Position numbers and translations under genes: made by a program. Under the pieces are notes generated by a model that searched no databases, had not been told where the DNA came from, and saw nothing but the letters and a program-made list of their open reading frames with translations. This document shows, piece after piece, positions 1 to 6,567 of a stretch of 13,632 bases of DNA. Source of the DNA: an uncultured Collinsella sp. (GTDB lineage: Bacteria; Actinomycetota; Coriobacteriia; Coriobacteriales; Coriobacteriaceae); the NCBI GenBank assembly GCA_902492825.1, contig CABUMZ010000039.1, positions 1 through 13,632 of the forward strand, written 5' to 3'. Positions within the stretch are counted from its first letter, which is position 1. The number at the start of each line of letters is the position of its first letter.

Positions 1-246
1 GATGTAGGCGCCGACGCCTCGCGCGAGCATCTTCGTATTTGGCTCGAGGGTGAGCACTGGTACGCCCAGGGCCTTGGATCGACCAACGGCACAGTGCTCG
101 AATCGGGCGCGGGTGACGACGATATTGTGATTGAGCCGCCGCGCGACCAACGCGAGCCTGGCAAGATCTATCCCCCGGTGGAAATAGCCAACAGCGACAG
201 GCTCCATCTGGGTCTCTACACGACATTCCTTGTCATTGTGGACTAG
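1..246 (+). CDS. FHA-domain protein, C-terminal fragment (5' end outside window)
   Basis: The first 81 codons of the window are open in frame 1 and end at TAG 244-246. The peptide has the C-terminal signatures of a forkhead-associated (FHA) domain: SREHLRIW (Ser-Arg plus the conserved His), then GLGSTNGTVL (the S/T-N-G loop that contacts phosphothreonine), and a closing strand DRLHLGLYTTFLVIV. FHA domains bind phosphothreonine peptides. The next gene, 171 nt downstream on the same strand, is a Ser/Thr kinase, so this protein is plausibly its substrate, scaffold or readout; that link is inferred. About 17 extra residues (rich in D, E, P) sit between the STNG loop and the last strand, longer than in a minimal FHA. 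The N-terminal part is not visible, so other domains cannot be excluded. Confidence 0.85.
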   Translation, partial: DVGADASREHLRIWLEGEHWYAQGLGSTNGTVLESGAGDDDIVIEPPRDQREPGKIYPPVEIANSDRLHLGLYTTFLVIVD

Positions 247-247
247 C

Positions 248-280
248 ACGGACGGCGATCGGAAGACGGTCGCCGTCCGT
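248..280 (+). terminator. Hairpin after the FHA gene, candidate terminator
   Basis: Perfect 11-bp inverted repeat ACGGACGGCGA (248-258) and TCGCCGTCCGT (270-280) with an 11-nt loop. It starts 2 nt after the FHA stop codon. The downstream run is pyrimidine-rich (cttacgtcttctacc) but is not a true U tract, so termination may be weak or factor-assisted. Confidence 0.6.
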
Positions 281-324
281 CTTACGTCTTCTACCTTCTG
301 CGTCGTAAACGACAATGCTCAGCG

Positions 325-385
325 GTATACGTGGGCAGTGCGGCTATCATGGTACTTTACCGATATCCGCACTGCTCGCGTATAC
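325..385 (+). promoter_or_regulatory. Long inverted repeat upstream of the kinase gene
   Basis: Arms 325-343 and 367-385 can pair along all 19 positions if the two G-U pairs at 332/378 and 334/376 are allowed; the loop is 23 nt (344-366). Each arm contains the palindrome GTATAC, which also gives a 9-nt direct repeat GTATACGTG at 325-333 and 380-388. The right arm ends 32 nt before the kinase start codon. It could be a leader RNA stem or a two-site operator. No convincing -35/-10 pair is visible; TTTACC (356) with CGTATAC (379) is a weak candidate. Confidence 0.55.
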
Positions 386-417
386 GTGCGGCAACCCATG
401 CCAGACAAAGGAACGCC

Positions 418-2502
418 ATGGATACTACCGATAGCGCCTATGGCGACAAACTCATCCGTCTCGATACGTTCGACACCGCCGTGGCGGTCGATCCCAGCGC
501 CGAGGGCGACGCCAAGCGTCGGTTTATGACGCTTATTCTCCAGACGGCCCACCGCAACAACGGCAACATCGGGCACGTGCTGCGCGCGACCAACACGAGC
601 GGCGAGGTCTTTGCCGTCAAGCTACTCAAGGACACCGCCGTCCTTTCCGGCCAAGCCCCCGACCGCTCCGCCGAGCAATCGGCCGCGCACCTGGCAAACA
701 CCGCCGCGCTGTTCGAAGAGTACCGTCACTTGTGCACTGTCTCGCACCTGCGCGGATTTCCGCGCGTCTATGGCTACGGCTCTTGTGAGGACGACCCGCT
801 CATCCTCATGGAGTGGGTCGAGGGAACCTCGCTCAAGCAGGCGCTGCCCTTGCTTCCGCACGATGCCTCGGGCGGGCTGACCACCCAGATGGTCGCCGCC
901 GTCGGAAACGCCGTGCTTCGCGCACTCTTGATGACCCAAGGCCTCGTGAATCCGGTCGTCCATCGCGACCTTTCGCCTGCCAATATTATGTTCCGCACCA
1001 CCAGCCGAACGCTCGAGCAGCAGATCGCCGATCGCTCCTTTGACCCCTGCCTCATCGACATGGGCTCCGCGACCATGGCTCTCGGCGACGACACGATCAC
1101 CCGACGCGCCGACATCTGGCGCTTTGCCACGCCCGCATACGCCGCGCCCGAGATGCTCACGCAGGATATCGAAGGCATCGCGGCCCTTCGCCGTTCGCCG
1201 GCAATCGACGTCTATGCGCTTTCGAGCATTCTGTACCAGCTCTACAGCGGTCGCAAACCGTTTGACTTTGAGTCGACGGACGCCGCTGCAACCGGCTCGT
1301 TCTATCTCGTAAAGACCAAGACCAAGCCGGCACCGCTCGAGCCGCGCTGCGAGGGCGATGAAGCGCTCGTCCAAATCATCATGAAGGGTCTCTCAGTCGA
1401 GCAGTGCGATCGTCCCACCGAGCAGCAGATGCTCGAGGTGCTCTCGGCATACCTCACCGATGCCGAATCCGAGGGCCGCGAGGGCGCGGGCAGTGACGCC
1501 GCAATTGACATCGACTCCGGTACGCACCTTAAGGTCGATGTCGCCGGCGAGCGAGCGCGAGAGATCCTGGAGCAGGCCCGGCACGATGCCATGACCCGTC
1601 GCCGCTTTATTATCGGTGGCGTTGTCGCAGCCGTTGCGGGGCTTGGCGTTATCGGGGCGGCAACCCATGGCTTTGGCATCCCCGACTACCTGGACGGCAT
1701 CCGCGGTTCACTTGACGACTACGCCTGGGATCAGCTGCAGGAGATTTCGCTCAAGATTAAGGCCGCCGAGACCCGTAGCGAGGCACGCGAGATTGCCAAG
1801 CGCTATCATCTGCTCGATGCCGATGGGCATATCCCCTATCCGTGTACCAAGCGTGTCACGCTCACCAACGGGCTGCAGGTTGGCGCGCAGCTTGTGGGCA
1901 TCCGCCACGATGAGCTTCCGGACGGGACGGGCAAGGCCGGACTGACGTTTATGTTCGACGCGGGTATTGCCGAGCGCAACGCTGCGGCTGAACCGCCGAG
2001 CGCCGGCTGGGCAGATTGCGAGCTGCGGGAATGGCTCAACGGCGACGGCCTTAAGCTGCTGCCCAACGAGTTGCGCGCGCTCATTAAAGGGGTCAAGAAG
2101 GTCTCGAACAATGTGGGCGCCGCCAACGGCGCATCGTGCCTGAGCGAGTTGCCCGCAACCCTTTGGCTGCCCGCCATGGTCGAGCTGTGCGGTACGCAAC
2201 CGCCCGATTCGTTTGCCGAGGACTATCACTACCTGGCAGACATCTACAACGGCGAGGGCAAGGAGTATCAGCTCTTCCGCGAGCTCAAGGTGAGCCCGTA
2301 TTCCACGAACGAGACGATGGTCCGCCAGTGGAAGGGCAAGGACACCTGTTGGTGGGAGCGCACGGTAAGCCCCGACACATCGGAGAGCGAAGGCACGCTC
2401 TATATGAACCGCGTGGGGCACGACGGCGACGTCTTTACGTACGCAACGCCCGCGGAAAAGCCAAACAAGCGAACCTGCGTGATTCCCGGGTTCTGTATCT
2501 AG
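418..2502 (+). CDS. Membrane-anchored Ser/Thr protein kinase with C-terminal DUF6273-like domain
   Basis: Predicted to phosphorylate Ser/Thr from the cytoplasmic side of the membrane. Protein of 694 aa from ATG 418, chosen because AAAGGAA (407-413) lies 4-5 nt upstream; an in-frame upstream start at 331 has no Shine-Dalgarno and lies inside an inverted repeat. Kinase domain about residues 35-350: degenerate glycine loop NGNIGHV, ATP lysine in FAVKLLKD (K68), hinge LMEWVEG, catalytic HRDLSPANI (H182, D184, N189), metal-binding DMG (D214) in place of the usual DFG, and APE at 243-245. A basic MTRRR then a hydrophobic segment (about 397-416) forms one transmembrane helix. The tail (about 490-694) has the pattern DCELREWLNGDG...LPNELRALI and ends with WWERTVSP and YATPAEKPNKRTCVIPGFCI. 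It resembles DUF6273, probably an extracytoplasmic sensor. No PASTA repeats. All catalytic residues are present, so it is probably active despite DMG. The upstream FHA gene is a likely functional partner. Confidence 0.88.
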   Translation: MDTTDSAYGDKLIRLDTFDTAVAVDPSAEGDAKRRFMTLILQTAHRNNGNIGHVLRATNTSGEVFAVKLLKDTAVLSGQAPDRSAEQSAAHLANTAALFEEYRHLCTVSHLRGFPRVYGYGSCEDDPLILMEWVEGTSLKQALPLLPHDASGGLTTQMVAAVGNAVLRALLMTQGLVNPVVHRDLSPANIMFRTTSRTLEQQIADRSFDPCLIDMGSATMALGDDTITRRADIWRFATPAYAAPEMLTQDIEGIAALRRSPAIDVYALSSILYQLYSGRKPFDFESTDAAATGSFYLVKTKTKPAPLEPRCEGDEALVQIIMKGLSVEQCDRPTEQQMLEVLSAYLTDAESEGREGAGSDAAIDIDSGTHLKVDVAGERAREILEQARHDAMTRRRFIIGGVVAAVAGLGVIGAATHGFGIPDYLDGIRGSLDDYAWDQLQEISLKIKAAETRSEAREIAKRYHLLDADGHIPYPCTKRVTLTNGLQVGAQLVGIRHDELPDGTGKAGLTFMFDAGIAERNAAAEPPSAGWADCELREWLNGDGLKLLPNELRALIKGVKKVSNNVGAANGASCLSELPATLWLPAMVELCGTQPPDSFAEDYHYLADIYNGEGKEYQLFRELKVSPYSTNETMVRQWKGKDTCWWERTVSPDTSESEGTLYMNRVGHDGDVFTYATPAEKPNKRTCVIPGFCI

Positions 2503-2542
2503 GCGGCGGGCGTCTTGCCGCAACGGGACCCCTCCCCGGCAA

Positions 2543-2603
2543 TTGTCTCGATCTGTAACAGTTAGAACCCAAAAACCGGTCTAAATGTTACAGAACGAGA
2601 CAA
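2543..2603. repeat. R1: inverted repeat of the TCTGTAACA family
   Basis: Left arm 2543-2560 (TTGTCTCGATCTGTAACA), right arm 2586-2603, 18 bp with one mismatch, loop 25 nt (2561-2585). The loop carries a smaller stem, TTAGA with TCTAA. No U tract follows. Centre is 80 bp from the centre of R2. Confidence 0.9.
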
Positions 2604-2623
2604 ACCCCAGCCCCGCGAGACAA

Positions 2624-2682
2624 CATCTCAATCTGTAACAGTAAGGGGTCAAAAACCTCTCTAGATGTTACAGATTGAGATG
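2624..2682. repeat. R2: inverted repeat of the TCTGTAACA family
   Basis: Left arm 2624-2640 (CATCTCAATCTGTAACA) and right arm 2666-2682 are perfectly complementary over 17 bp; loop 25 nt (2641-2665). Relative to R1 the G of TCTCG is A here, and the other arm carries the matching T, so pairing is kept. Loop stem AGGGGT with ACCTCT. Same loop orientation as R1. Confidence 0.9.
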
Positions 2683-2717
2683 ATTGGTTGGGACGGTCCA
2701 TCGGCCAACCAACCACC

Positions 2718-2730
2718 CTCATCTGTAACG
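2718..2730. repeat. Orphan half-site of the repeat family
   Basis: CTCATCTGTAACG matches the conserved arm TCTCAATCTGTAACA of R1-R6 but has no partner arm downstream. It lies 90 bp after the same position in R2 and 25 bp before the copA -35 box. It may be a decayed third copy; chance similarity is possible. Confidence 0.4.
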
Positions 2731-2754
2731 AAATGTCATATATTATTTCCGTAC

Positions 2755-2787
2755 TAGACACCCCTAGGGGGTATGGGTGTATAGTAT
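2755..2787 (+). promoter_or_regulatory. copA operon promoter with CsoR-like operator
   Basis: A -35 like TAGACA (2755-2760) and -10 TATAGT (2780-2785) are separated by 19 bp. The spacer is a GC palindrome, CCCCTAGGGG (2761-2770) followed by GTATGGGTG; an outer repeat ACACCC/GGGTGT (2758-2763, 2775-2780) spans the same DNA. CsoR operators upstream of Gram-positive copper genes have this C-run/G-run form followed by TATGG. The csoR gene is in the operon, so copper-relieved autorepression is the likely logic. A 19-bp spacer is also the hallmark of MerR-type promoters, but no MerR gene is visible here. Confidence 0.75.
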
Positions 2788-2832
2788 CGGCAGGTTAACA
2801 TTTCCAACACCACGCCACAGAAAGGAGAAGCC

Positions 2833-5175
2833 ATGGCTCAAGATAAGTTCGACGTGGGCGGCATGACATGCGCCGCCTGCCAGGCGCACGTGGACCGCGC
2901 CGTAAGCAAACTCGACGGCGTCCAAAGCGTCGCGGTCAACCTACTCGCCGGTTCCATGATGGTCGACTACGACCCAGCGCAGGTCTCCCCCGACGATATC
3001 TGCACCGCCGTCGACCGCGCGGGTTACTCGGCCTCACTCGTCGATGCGAGCACCGGTGCCGCCGGCTCAAACGGCAGCACGCAAGCCAGGTCCGTCGCCG
3101 CCCACATGGAGTCGCCCACCAAAAAATTGGAGGCCGCCGGCTCTGCCATGCGCGCCCGCCTCATCATCTCGATCGTTTTCCTCGTCCCACTGTTCTACAT
3201 AGGCATGGGACACATGCTCGGCTGGCCGCTGCCCGGCATTTTCACCGACCATACCCACAGCATGACGCTCGCCCTCACCGAGCTCGTCCTGCTCATCCCC
3301 ATCGTCTATGTCAACGACGCGTACTTTATAAACGGGTTTAAATCGCTCGCGCATGGCGCGCCCACCATGGACGCCCTTATTGCCGTGGGCGCCACCGCCT
3401 CCATCGCCTGGTCGCTCTACGCCATGTTCATCATGGCCGACCAGCTGGCCACAGGTCAGGTGCACGAGGCAATGATGACGGGCATGGACAATCTGTATTT
3501 TGAGAGCGCCGGCACCATCCTGTCGCTCGTCACCGTGGGCAAATACCTCGAGACGCGCAGCAAGTCCAAAACCGGCAGCGCCATCGAGGCGCTCATCGAC
3601 CTGGCGCCCAAGACTGCGACCGTCGTGGCAGAGGACGGCAGCGAGACCACGGTCGGCGTCGACAGCATCCTTCCCTGCCAGGTCCTGCGCGTGCGTCCCG
3701 GCGAGTCCATCCCCGTCGATGGCGTGGTGCTCGAAGGCAGCTCGGCCGTGGACGAGAGCGCGCTCACCGGCGAGTCCATCCCCGTGGAAAAGACCGCCGG
3801 CGACACCGTCAACGCCGCCACCGTCAACCGCACCGGCTCGTTTATCTTCCGTGCCACACGCGTGGGCGACGAAACATCGCTTGCCAAGATTATCCAGCTC
3901 GTCGAGGACGCCAACGCCACCAAGGCGCCCATTGCCCGCATGGCCGATAAGGTCGCCGGTGTGTTCGTGCCCGTGGTGTTCGTGATTTCGGCCGTGACCT
4001 TTGCGGTGTGGATGGCACTGACCGGCAGCATAAACGAGGCGCTCACCTCCGCCGTGGCCGTGCTGGTGATCAGCTGTCCGTGCGCATTGGGTCTGGCCAC
4101 GCCCGTCGCCATTATGGTGGGCACCGGCAAGGGCGCCGAAATGGGCATTCTGTTTAAGAGCGCCGAGGCGCTGGAGAACCTGCGCAGCGTGGGCACCGTG
4201 GTGCTCGATAAGACGGGCACAGTCACCCGCGGCAAGCCTGCCGTGACCGATATCGTGGTAGCCACGCGCGCTGACGGCTCGCCAGCCATGAGCGAAAAGG
4301 CGCTGCTCAAGTTGGCCGCCGCGTTGGAGCGCTCGAGCGAGCACCCGCTGGCCGAGGCGATTATGGCCGAGTGCGAGACACGCGGGATCGTCGCGCGCAT
4401 GGTCGAAGACTTTACTGCCGTGCCCGGTCGTGGCGTTACGGCGCACGAGGGGCAAAACGCCATTGCAGCCGGCAACGTACGCCTGATGGACGAGCTGGGC
4501 GTTACCGTGCCCGCGGGTCTTGCCGAGCAATTTGCCGCCGAGGGCAAGACGCCGCTGTTCTTTGCCAAGAACGGCGAGCTTGCCGGCACCATTGCCGTAG
4601 CTGACGAGGTCAAGGAGACGAGCGCCGAGGCCATCGCCGCATTGCGCTCGCTTGGCGTCGACGTGCGCATGCTCACCGGCGACAACCGCGTCACCGCCGA
4701 AGCAATCGCCCGCCGCGTGGGACTGAGCAGCGAGCAAGTCATCGCCGACGTCCTCCCCGCCGACAAGGAACGCCATGTGCGCGAACTGCAGGACGCGGGC
4801 GGCAAGGTCGCCATGGTGGGCGACGGCATCAACGACTCCCCCGCCCTGGCGCGCGCCGACGTGGGCCTTGCCATCGGTACCGGCGCCGACATCGCCAAAG
4901 AAGGGGCAGATGTGGTTCTCATGCACAGCGACCTCATGGACGTCGCCCGTGCCATCGAGCTGTCACGTGCCACAATCCGCAACATCAAGCAGGACCTGTT
5001 CTGGGCGCTGTTCTACAACGGCATCGGCATTCCGCTCGCCGCGGGCGTGTTCTTCCCGCTCACCGGATGGCAACTCTCGCCGATGTTTGGCGCCGCGGCC
5101 ATGAGCCTGTCGAGCGTATGTGTCGTGAGCAACGCTCTGCGCCTAAAATCCTTTAAGCCCAAAGTGGCAAAATAG
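2833..5175 (+). CDS. copA: Copper-translocating P1B-type ATPase (copper exporter)
   Basis: Exports Cu+ (or Ag+) across the cytoplasmic membrane using ATP. It has 780 aa, normal for a CopA with one metal-binding domain. ATG 2833 follows AAAGGAG (2821-2827). One N-terminal HMA domain with GMTCAAC (C13, C16) spans about residues 5-70. A linker and the first membrane helices follow from about residue 105. Class motifs: TGES (312-315, actuator), CPC (415-417, transport site), DKTGT (phosphorylated D459), HP (504-505, nucleotide domain), GDGINDSP (663-670), and membrane motifs FYNGIG and MSLSSV near the C terminus, the Cu+ set for helices 7 and 8. It heads an operon with copZ and csoR behind a CsoR-like operator, so induction by copper is expected. 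CPC with YN and MxxSS argues for Cu+/Ag+ over Zn or Cd. No frame damage. Confidence 0.96.
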   Translation: MAQDKFDVGGMTCAACQAHVDRAVSKLDGVQSVAVNLLAGSMMVDYDPAQVSPDDICTAVDRAGYSASLVDASTGAAGSNGSTQARSVAAHMESPTKKLEAAGSAMRARLIISIVFLVPLFYIGMGHMLGWPLPGIFTDHTHSMTLALTELVLLIPIVYVNDAYFINGFKSLAHGAPTMDALIAVGATASIAWSLYAMFIMADQLATGQVHEAMMTGMDNLYFESAGTILSLVTVGKYLETRSKSKTGSAIEALIDLAPKTATVVAEDGSETTVGVDSILPCQVLRVRPGESIPVDGVVLEGSSAVDESALTGESIPVEKTAGDTVNAATVNRTGSFIFRATRVGDETSLAKIIQLVEDANATKAPIARMADKVAGVFVPVVFVISAVTFAVWMALTGSINEALTSAVAVLVISCPCALGLATPVAIMVGTGKGAEMGILFKSAEALENLRSVGTVVLDKTGTVTRGKPAVTDIVVATRADGSPAMSEKALLKLAAALERSSEHPLAEAIMAECETRGIVARMVEDFTAVPGRGVTAHEGQNAIAAGNVRLMDELGVTVPAGLAEQFAAEGKTPLFFAKNGELAGTIAVADEVKETSAEAIAALRSLGVDVRMLTGDNRVTAEAIARRVGLSSEQVIADVLPADKERHVRELQDAGGKVAMVGDGINDSPALARADVGLAIGTGADIAKEGADVVLMHSDLMDVARAIELSRATIRNIKQDLFWALFYNGIGIPLAAGVFFPLTGWQLSPMFGAAAMSLSSVCVVSNALRLKSFKPKVAK

Positions 5176-5203
5176 GATCACCATTAAGTCCATTTAGAAC
5201 GGG

Positions 5204-5297
5204 TTTTCCAGGTGCCCGAGATTGACCTGAAAGAGGAGCGACGCGTACTTTGGTACGCGAGCGACGGCTTGAAGGTCAAGGTCGGGTGCCCGGGAAA
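5204..5297 (+). other. Long imperfect hairpin between copA and copZ
   Basis: Three stacked stems share one axis. Outer: 5204-5218 with 5283-5297, 14 of 15 positions pair, three of them by G-U. Middle: TTGACCT (5222-5228) with AGGTCAA (5273-5279), perfect. Apical: CGCGTAC (5242-5248) with GTACGCG (5253-5259), loop TTTG. GAGCGACG also occurs as a direct repeat on both sides of the apical loop. The G-U pairs form only in the plus-strand transcript, matching operon direction. It ends 25 nt before the copZ start. No U tract follows, so it is unlikely to be a strong terminator. It could set the copZ/csoR to copA ratio, stabilise the downstream mRNA, or be a dispersed repeat. Confidence 0.75.
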
Positions 5298-5322
5298 GCC
5301 GACACAACAGAGAGGAATACCC

Positions 5323-5544
5323 ATGCGTTTCACAATTAAGACTTCCGGCCTTATGTGCGGCCACTGCGACGCCACCGTCGAGACCGCGCTGCTCAACGTT
5401 GCGGGCGTAACCGACGCCGACGCCGACCACGAGACTCAGACCGTCCAGGTGGAGTGCGCCGACACCGTGACCCCCGAGCAGCTCGCCGCCGCTGTCGAGG
5501 GCGCCGGCGAGAAGTTCCACGCCCTTTCGGTGACCGCCGCATAA
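5323..5544 (+). CDS. copZ: Heavy-metal-associated (HMA) copper chaperone
   Basis: Small cytosolic protein that binds Cu+ and hands it to CopA or CsoR. It has 73 aa, the size of a single HMA domain. ATG 5323 is chosen over an in-frame upstream start at 5212 because AGAGAGGAA lies 5-6 nt before it, and because the longer form would translate the intergenic hairpin. The metal site is GLMCGHC: the Cys-x-x-Cys pair is intact, but Met sits directly before the first Cys, where the family usually has GMxCxxC. The remainder (ETALLNVAGV, QTVQVECAD, LAAAVEGAG) follows the HMA strand-helix pattern. Also contains a second potential thiol in VECAD. It lies 147 nt after copA and 39 nt before csoR. Confidence 0.9.
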   Translation: MRFTIKTSGLMCGHCDATVETALLNVAGVTDADADHETQTVQVECADTVTPEQLAAAVEGAGEKFHALSVTAA

Positions 5545-5583
5545 CGACCCGCACGTACCCCCGACCAGAAACGAGGACCCGCC

Positions 5584-5856
5584 ATGATGGCAGACCATAA
5601 ATCGGTGACCCGCATGCTCAAGACGGCACGCGGTCAGATCGACGGCATCTTGCGGATGGTCGAGGAGGACCGCTATTGCGTCGATATTTCCACGCAGCTC
5701 ATGGCCACACAGGCGCTCCTCGCGCGCATTAACGCCGACGTGCTTAAGGCGCATATCGAGGGCTGTGTGACTTCGGCAATCGAATCGGGCGACGAAGACC
5801 TCAAAGCCGCCAAGCTCGCCGAAATCGAACGCGTCGTCGACAAACTCTCCAAGTAA
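5584..5856 (+). CDS. csoR: Copper-sensing transcriptional repressor, CsoR/RcnR family
   Basis: All-alpha repressor that releases DNA when it binds Cu+. It has 90 aa, typical for the family. GAGGA (5573-5577) lies 6 nt before ATG 5584; the second ATG at 5587 is possible. The family start TRMLKTARGQIDGILRMVEEDRYC is clear (DNA-facing basic helix, then the first ligand). Ligands fit the Cu+ type: C32, H57 and C61. The spacings of 25 and 4 match the Cys-His-Cys set known from CsoR, so a copper sensor is favoured over the RcnR nickel/cobalt or FrmR aldehyde types. Being last in the operon, it is probably autoregulated through the operator at 2758-2780. Confidence 0.93.
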   Translation: MMADHKSVTRMLKTARGQIDGILRMVEEDRYCVDISTQLMATQALLARINADVLKAHIEGCVTSAIESGDEDLKAAKLAEIERVVDKLSK

Positions 5857-5866
5857 TTGGGGCATT

Positions 5867-5947
5867 GGGGACAGGTACGTTTGCACCGTCTTGGTATTCC
5901 GGGGACAGGTATGTCTGCACCACATTGGTGCAGATTAACCTGTCCCC
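5867..5947. repeat. GGGGACAGGT repeat: one half copy and one full hairpin
   Basis: GGGGACAGGTAcGTtTGCACC starts at 5867 and a near-identical copy starts at 5901. The second continues into a full hairpin: GGGGACAGGT (5901-5910) with ACCTGTCCCC (5938-5947), and TCTGCACCA (5914-5922) with TGGTGCAGA (5926-5934), loop CAT, with a 3-nt internal loop. The first copy lacks its right half. This style resembles REP elements linked to REP-associated (IS200-like) transposases. No transposase is visible here. It may also act as a terminator for csoR, though no U tract follows. Confidence 0.75.
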
Positions 5948-6002
5948 CTTGCTCTAAATCGGGTATAAAGGCGTGCAGCATATCGAACGAAAGGCAATTT
6001 GC

Positions 6003-6476
6003 ATGAATGACTTTATGAAGGGTCGCAATGGCGCCGATGAGCTCACCATCGTGATGGGTTTTGCCGGCATCGTCATCGCGATGATCGGATCTATGGCCCG
6101 CATCCAGTGGCTCAGCTGGATCGCCATCGCCGTAATCGTGATTGGCGTGCTGCGCGGCCTGTCCAAAAATATCGATGCACGTCGCAAGGAGAACGAGGCC
6201 TTTGTCGCCACGACCGCCAATGTTCCCGGCTTGGGCAAGTTCGTCGCCAGCTTGGGCGGCGGCGCTGCAGCGGCTAGCACCTCACGCGCAGCCGGCACCA
6301 GTAAGGAAGACTTTGAGCGTGCCAAGCGCACGGCCAAGAAGATGTGGAAGGGTCGCAAGACCACGGCATACCTTAAGTGCCCCAACTGCGGCCAGCAGAT
6401 GCGGGTGCCCCGGGGCAAGGGAAAGATCACCGTGAACTGCCGCAACTGCGGCGCCAAGATGGAGACGCGCTCCTAG
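6003..6476 (+). CDS. Small membrane protein with C-terminal zinc ribbon, function unknown
   Basis: The protein has 157 aa. ATG 6003 is preceded by GAAAGG at 8-nt spacing; an upstream in-frame GTG at 5973 has no better site. Two hydrophobic helices (about 15-31 and 35-50) with a very short turn suggest a hairpin anchored in the membrane. A basic, Ala/Gly-rich linker follows (about 51-120, with SLGGGAAAAS and EDFERAKRTAKKMWKGRK). The C terminus is a zinc ribbon, CPNC (C126, C129) and CRNC (C146, C149), followed by METRS. The organisation is familiar in Gram-positive bacteria, but I do not recognise a specific function. The linker is not clearly a coiled coil. It is separated from csoR by 146 nt containing a repeat, so it probably has its own promoter; TATAAA at 5964 is a possible -10, with no clear -35. 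Confidence 0.8.
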   Translation: MNDFMKGRNGADELTIVMGFAGIVIAMIGSMARIQWLSWIAIAVIVIGVLRGLSKNIDARRKENEAFVATTANVPGLGKFVASLGGGAAAASTSRAAGTSKEDFERAKRTAKKMWKGRKTTAYLKCPNCGQQMRVPRGKGKITVNCRNCGAKMETRS

Positions 6477-6498
6477 CCGCCATACCATGGGACAAAAT

Positions 6499-6535
6499 AA
6501 AAGCCGAGGCCTCGTGTTGAGACCTCGGCTTTTTT
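6499..6535. terminator. Bidirectional intrinsic terminator between convergent genes
   Basis: AAAAGCCGAGG (6499-6509) pairs with CCTCGGCTTTT (6523-6533), with an inner CTC/GAG pair and loop GTGTT. A run of six T follows (6530-6535), and on the other strand the run of A (6499-6502, with AAAATAAAA) gives a U tract. It therefore serves both the zinc-ribbon gene (plus) and the amidohydrolase gene (minus). Confidence 0.92.
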
Positions 6536-6540
6536 ATTAT

Positions 6541-6563
6541 GACAAAGGGACCGTCCCTTTGTC
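6541..6563. repeat. GACAAAGGGAC palindrome
   Basis: GACAAAGGGAC (6541-6551) and GTCCCTTTGTC (6553-6563) are perfect 11-bp arms around a single C. It sits between the terminator and the amidohydrolase stop codon (6568-6570). Its ends resemble those of the repeats at 5901 and 10509 (GGGAC/GTCCC), so it may belong to the same dispersed REP-like class. Confidence 0.7.
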
Positions 6564-6567
6564 ACAC

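Noticed and set aside
331..417. Longer kinase start at 331
   Set aside because: No ribosome site precedes it and it falls in the left arm of the upstream inverted repeat; ATG 418 has AAAGGAA.
2543..2603. R1-R6 as ordinary intrinsic terminators
   Set aside because: No T tract follows either arm, the arm sequence itself is conserved, and members occur in spaced pairs. Transcript ending there is not excluded but does not explain the pattern.
3067..4926. 619-aa open frame on the minus strand opposite copA
   Set aside because: It lies wholly antisense to copA, whose motifs are all intact. The peptide is His/Gly/Asp-rich, as expected from reading GC-rich codons backward, and has no recognisable domain.
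5212..5322. Longer CopZ with 37 extra N-terminal residues
   Set aside because: The extension would be encoded by the intergenic hairpin, and the HMA domain is complete from ATG 5323, which has a good ribosome site.
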